Origin: JACPVF01 sp964502095
GTDB lineage: Bacteria; Chloroflexota; Anaerolineae; Anaerolineales; Villigracilaceae
Direction of reading: 5' to 3'
Assembly (NCBI GenBank): GCA_964502095.1
Contig: CAZCUF010000002.1
Location: 1 to 64,000 of the forward strand
Length of the DNA: 64,000 nt
Below, one piece after another: positions 60,962-64,000 of the stretch (the stretch's first letter is position 1; each line of letters starts with the position of its first letter). The position numbers and the translations under genes were made by a program. The notes under the pieces were generated by a model. That model was not told the origin of the DNA. It ran no database searches and saw only the letters and a program-made list of their open reading frames with translations.

Positions 60962-62121
60962 TGGCACTCGATGGGCGCATCCTGATTTTGAGTTATCTGG
61001 CTGAAGAACGGAACGGGCCATAACCCCGATTGAAATTGGGAGACATAACCGCGCAGAATATTGAAATCCACATCCCAAATGAAAACGCGTTTTTCGAAAA
61101 CGGGATCGAACACACGCGTGCCGGTGAACAGGTCTTGTGGAAAGCTGGCAAAAATGATATTGCCCGGCGGAATCTGCGGGCCGAGACAGGCCAGTTGACC
61201 GATCTGCGCGGGGGTGAGGTCGGTTTGGATGCTGTTTTGGAAGGAAGAGATCAAATCGGGAAAATGCTGGATTACATCCGGGCTGGCCAATTTCTTTCGC
61301 AACGCGCACAGGATCAGGTCTTGGTTATCGGCGCGCTGGAACACGCCCTCGTTGCGCATGCGCGCAATGGTCAGAGCTTGTTCGCCGTCGAGATGCTGTT
61401 CGCCTTTTGGGAAGATCAGCCGTTCGCTTTGATCCTGGCCTGCGCGGCCATCGAGGCCGTCCGGCAGGTTGACATCGATGCCGCCCACCGCGTCCACAAT
61501 GTTGACGAAGGTGTGCATGTTCGCGGCCACATAATGATCGAGCCGGACTCCGAAGTTAAGCGCCAGCGTGCGCGCCATTAGGCCCGGCCCCTGTGCGGGG
61601 TCGTCCGTATAACCGAATCCCTTGTTGCCATATAGATAAGCCTGATTCAATTTTTCGTGATCCTGTCCGTTCAAGTCGTCGGCAATATCCGGGATTTGCA
61701 CCCACAAGTCGCGCGGAAATTCCAGCACGGTAACTTTCGGCGTGACGAAATCCACGCGCACCACACGGATCACATCGCCGAGGCCGTAAAGATAGCCGTT
61801 ACCGCGATAGTCCGAGCCAACGGCCAATAGATTCATCACAGCCGGGCCGCCACAGCGCGGCGTGAACGAAGATGTGCTGGCGGCGGGCGCGGCGATCATG
61901 GTGCTTTTGGGACGCGTGAACCCGGAAGTCTGGAAACTCGTGGTAGGCGAGGCTGTCCAGGTGGCAGGCAGTGACCAGGGCGTGGCGTTGGAAAGCGCGG
62001 GCCCAAGCGGTTGTTGCGACCAGGATGCATACGCCTGCGCGCCGTAATAAAGCACTGTTCCCAGCAGGCCGCAGGCGAGGACGGCAAGGAAACCGATAAA
62101 GAACTTTTGCGAGCGCGTCAT
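60958..62121 (-). CDS. LytR-CpsA-Psr (LCP) family protein
   Basis: 387 residues. One membrane helix (about 8-30), a low-complexity Ser/Thr/Pro linker, then the LCP domain from about 95 to 330. Conserved Asp/Arg sites are SDYRGNGYLYGLGDVIRVV, shortened here, VLEFPRDLWVQIP and AVGGIDVNLP. LCP proteins attach glycopolymers to peptidoglycan. Upstream of ksgA in the same transcript. Confidence 0.85.
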   Translation of the reverse strand: MTRSQKFFIGFLAVLACGLLGTVLYYGAQAYASWSQQPLGPALSNATPWSLPATWTASPTTSFQTSGFTRPKSTMIAAPAASTSSFTPRCGGPAVMNLLAVGSDYRGNGYLYGLGDVIRVVRVDFVTPKVTVLEFPRDLWVQIPDIADDLNGQDHEKLNQAYLYGNKGFGYTDDPAQGPGLMARTLALNFGVRLDHYVAANMHTFVNIVDAVGGIDVNLPDGLDGRAGQDQSERLIFPKGEQHLDGEQALTIARMRNEGVFQRADNQDLILCALRKKLASPDVIQHFPDLISSFQNSIQTDLTPAQIGQLACLGPQIPPGNIIFASFPQDLFTGTRVFDPVFEKRVFIWDVDFNILRGYVSQFQSGLWPVPFFSQITQNQDAPIECQ

Positions 62122-62218
62122 TCGGAATTTCTCGTTAACCGCAATTTGTTTTCAGCGCGCCGGTGCAAGCCTGCCCAAAGTGATTTCAGGATGTTGATGC
62201 GCGGCATGCGTGGAACGG

Positions 62219-63421
62219 CTACTCCAGTACATATAAAATAGTTTGCGGCGCGGGCGTGAGAAAATAAACCGTCACCCAACTTCCCCAGCCCACATAATCG
62301 TTATCGCTGTAGCCCAGGTCGATCCACGGTTTGCCCACACAGCCGCCGCACAGGTCTGCGATCACTGCCTTGCCATAACCGGTGACGTAAATTTGTTGTC
62401 CGTTCATATAACTGTACCAGTTTTGGTTGACCGCCGCCACGCCCTTCTTCACCGGCAATCCACTGGCTGTGCCGGGGTAGCATTGGTTTCCGCCGGAACG
62501 GCACGGCGAATACGAGGTGGCAAAGATCTGTACTGCGCGCCAGTATTCGATTCTTACACCGTCCACAGTGGCGGTTTTCGTGACGATCTTTGTGCCATAA
62601 CCGACGATGCGGTCTTGCGGCGGGCGCACGACAGTTTCCGATTCGGTCAGGCGCGATACTTCCTGCCCATCTTCATAACGGATTCGTACGCGGCTTACCG
62701 AGAGTCCGGTTTGGCCCGGCTGTAGAATTTGCTGTTGATCGAGTTCCACATTGGCCGAAGCTTCGAATTTACTTTGGAACGCGATCGGCTTTTGTGCGAG
62801 CACAACCGATTCGCTGACATGCACTACGTGAATCTGTCCATCGTTGGGCAACGCTTCATTCTCGGACGGTTGACTGTAGTCCAGCCCGAGGAGCGGAATC
62901 CCGGCTTCGGCCAATGCTTCGCCGACCGTGCGCGCCGCGGAGCGGATTTGGACGGAACCCGCATGCGTAACGACAGTTAACTCGCGCGACGGAATGTAAT
63001 TGACGGTTAAGGGTTTATCAATCGGCGTATCAACAGGCGGATCAATAAAATCGCTCTCGTATAACGAGATGCCCGCCTCGTGCAATGCATCGCCGACCGT
63101 CTCTGCGGCGGTTTGCAGTGCCTGCTGTCCGTTTGGCGTGATCAGAGTCAGCGCGAAGGCGCGGCGGACCTGTAATATAACGGAACCAGCTTGAGGCAGA
63201 GTCTGATCGAGCGCGGTAGGAATTCCGTTTGCCAGCACGCGGTCGTTTGGTCCGAGCAGAATGCCGGCTTGAATCATCAATTCTGCCGGAGTCGCTACAG
63301 ACGCTGAAATGGTATGAATTTGCGCGCCGTCTGAAATTGCGATGGCTTGAGCCGAACCTTCTCCGGTTCCGCAGGCAGTCAATAGCAAAAGAAGGCCCAG
63401 CGCGTATTTGCGAATGTGCAT
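62219..63421 (-). CDS. lipoprotein with DUF348, G5 and 3D domains
   Basis: 400 residues. Lipobox LTACG at residues 15-19. Two or three DUF348-like repeats (about 35-205), a G5 domain (about 205-285) and a C-terminal 3D domain with DLGYSDNDYVGWGSW, whose Asp residues are catalytic in related resuscitation-type proteins. The layout recalls YabE/RpfB-like wall enzymes. A -10 box ends 6 bases before the ATG, so its mRNA may be leaderless. Confidence 0.82.
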   Translation of the reverse strand: MHIRKYALGLLLLLTACGTGEGSAQAIAISDGAQIHTISASVATPAELMIQAGILLGPNDRVLANGIPTALDQTLPQAGSVILQVRRAFALTLITPNGQQALQTAAETVGDALHEAGISLYESDFIDPPVDTPIDKPLTVNYIPSRELTVVTHAGSVQIRSAARTVGEALAEAGIPLLGLDYSQPSENEALPNDGQIHVVHVSESVVLAQKPIAFQSKFEASANVELDQQQILQPGQTGLSVSRVRIRYEDGQEVSRLTESETVVRPPQDRIVGYGTKIVTKTATVDGVRIEYWRAVQIFATSYSPCRSGGNQCYPGTASGLPVKKGVAAVNQNWYSYMNGQQIYVTGYGKAVIADLCGGCVGKPWIDLGYSDNDYVGWGSWVTVYFLTPAPQTILYVLE

Positions 63422-63427
63422 GGGACG

Positions 63428-63433
63428 ATTCTA
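63428..63433 (-). promoter_or_regulatory. -10 box placed for a leaderless 3D-domain gene mRNA
   Basis: Minus-strand TAGAAT ending 6 bases before the ATG at 63421. Confidence 0.45.
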
Positions 63434-63556
63434 CTCAATTTTGTTTATTTCGCATGGATGAGATGCCCGGCGGCGCAAGGTTAAGACAGCCTAAGAAAAA
63501 TATTGACAAGAGACAGCAATGGTTGATTCAGGACATTCTATCGAAACAAACCGCAG

Positions 63557-63562
63557 TATAAT
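63557..63562 (+). promoter_or_regulatory. -10 box for the cupredoxin gene
   Basis: TATAAT 41 bp before the ATG at 63604. A TTGACA at 63503-63508 is too far away to pair with it. Confidence 0.45.
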
Positions 63563-63603
63563 CCGCGCGGAGAACGAAATTCTTATTGGTCGAAAGGATT
63601 GTT

Positions 63604-64000
63604 ATGAAAAAGATTTCTAGTTTGGTTGTGTTTATTTTAGGGGTTTCGCTGGTACTTTCCGCCTGTGGCGGTGGCGGCGGCACCGCGTCCAGCACTACGA
63701 TCAATGTCACCATGACGGAGTTCCAATTTACGCCGAGCACATTCGTCGTCCCGGCCGGCCAGCAGATCACGCTCAATGCCAAGAACGGAGGCACGGTCGA
63801 GCACAGCTTTGTGATTATGAAGTATGGCACTACTGCCGGCGATACCTTCGACGATCAGGATAAGCCGAATGTTTATTACCAGCTGGATGCACAGCCCGGC
63901 ACGTCCCAGACCGAGACGTTTACTGCGCCGACCCAACCCGGCGACTATCAGGTGGTTTGTTCCATGCCCGGTCATATCGCGGCAGGCATGGTCGCCAAGA
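63604..64000 (+). CDS. cupredoxin-like lipoprotein (3' truncated)
   Basis: 132 residues seen; the gene runs past the right edge. Lipobox LSACGG after a signal peptide. The fold is a plastocyanin/azurin-like cupredoxin: MTEFQFTPSTFVVPAGQ, the His ligand in VEHSF, and the Cys-His-Met cluster in VVCSMPGHIAAGM, a complete type 1 copper site. It probably carries electrons or copper outside the membrane, as in respiratory or photosynthetic Chloroflexota. Confidence 0.88.
   Translation, partial: MKKISSLVVFILGVSLVLSACGGGGGTASSTTINVTMTEFQFTPSTFVVPAGQQITLNAKNGGTVEHSFVIMKYGTTAGDTFDDQDKPNVYYQLDAQPGTSQTETFTAPTQPGDYQVVCSMPGHIAAGMVAK

Noticed and set aside
60962..61309. N-terminal extension of KsgA through the LCP gene
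   Set aside because: It overlaps a real gene in another frame; the ATG at 60961 matches the KsgA start and overlaps the LCP stop.
63503..63508. TTGACA as -35 of the cupredoxin promoter
   Set aside because: The nearest TATAAT is 48 bp away, so it does not pair; no suitable -10 lies 16-18 bp downstream.

Overview
The window reads as about 64 kb of bacterial chromosome, roughly 55% GC and densely packed. The most likely source is a Chloroflexota bacterium of the Anaerolineae type. This rests on gene content: several very large PAS/GAF/HD-GYP proteins, roadblock and V4R proteins, topoisomerase I with an N-terminal YCxKCK zinc module, and an actinobacterial-style CysO cysteine pathway. There is no phylogenetic calculation behind it, so the taxon is an inference. 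No phage, plasmid, CRISPR array, integrase or transposase was seen.

Layout. 1-4.1 kb: the end of hemW, then a minus-strand run (thioredoxin-like protein, methyltransferase, phosphatase-superfamily enzyme, lipoprotein). 4.2-6.3 kb: an EF-G-2 type GTPase. 6.4-11.4 kb: a sulfur block with cysM, a JAMM protease, a small unknown, the carrier cysO, an E1/rhodanese fusion and cystathionine beta-synthase, preceded by a structured leader. 11.4-15 kb: alr, lspA, rluD and threonine aldolase. 15-19.8 kb: a minus-strand HD-GYP/GGDEF pair. 19.9-35.5 kb: a long plus-strand stretch with PNP, a GNAT, a membrane sensor, an S1 protein, FtsK, a phospholipid synthase, Lgt, an ABC exporter with a SpoIIM domain, an MBL hydrolase and tyrS. 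An HNH protein lies on the opposite strand. 35.5-41.4 kb: one 1947-residue sensor with four PAS, seven GAF and one HD-GYP domain.

41.5-45.4 kb: a tRNA cluster (Phe, Gly, Cys), ffh, and a small accessory island flanked by a duplicated 3' end of ffh and by palindromic repeats. 45.5-54 kb: rpsP-khpA-rimM, dprA, manC, topA and a methyltransferase. 54-57.3 kb: dgt-greA, tRNA-Leu, tRNA-Asp and an L,D-transpeptidase. 57.4-60.1 kb: an operon of roadblock, V4R, response regulator and glycosyltransferase. 60.1-64 kb: LCP protein with ksgA, a G5/3D wall protein and the start of a cupredoxin.

How the parts fit. CysO thiocarboxylate, CysM, the JAMM protease and the E1/rhodanese enzyme make a complete protein-bound cysteine route, with CBS beside it for transsulfuration. 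Envelope functions recur: alr, lspA, lgt, YkuD, LCP, 3D, manC and GT2. At least three proteins point to c-di-GMP signalling. The two most interesting regulatory signals are a Tyr-rich leader peptide followed by a terminator hairpin before tyrS, and the long structured leader before cysM. Several promoters are extended -10 elements, and four -10 boxes lie 6-7 nt before a start codon, which suggests leaderless mRNAs.
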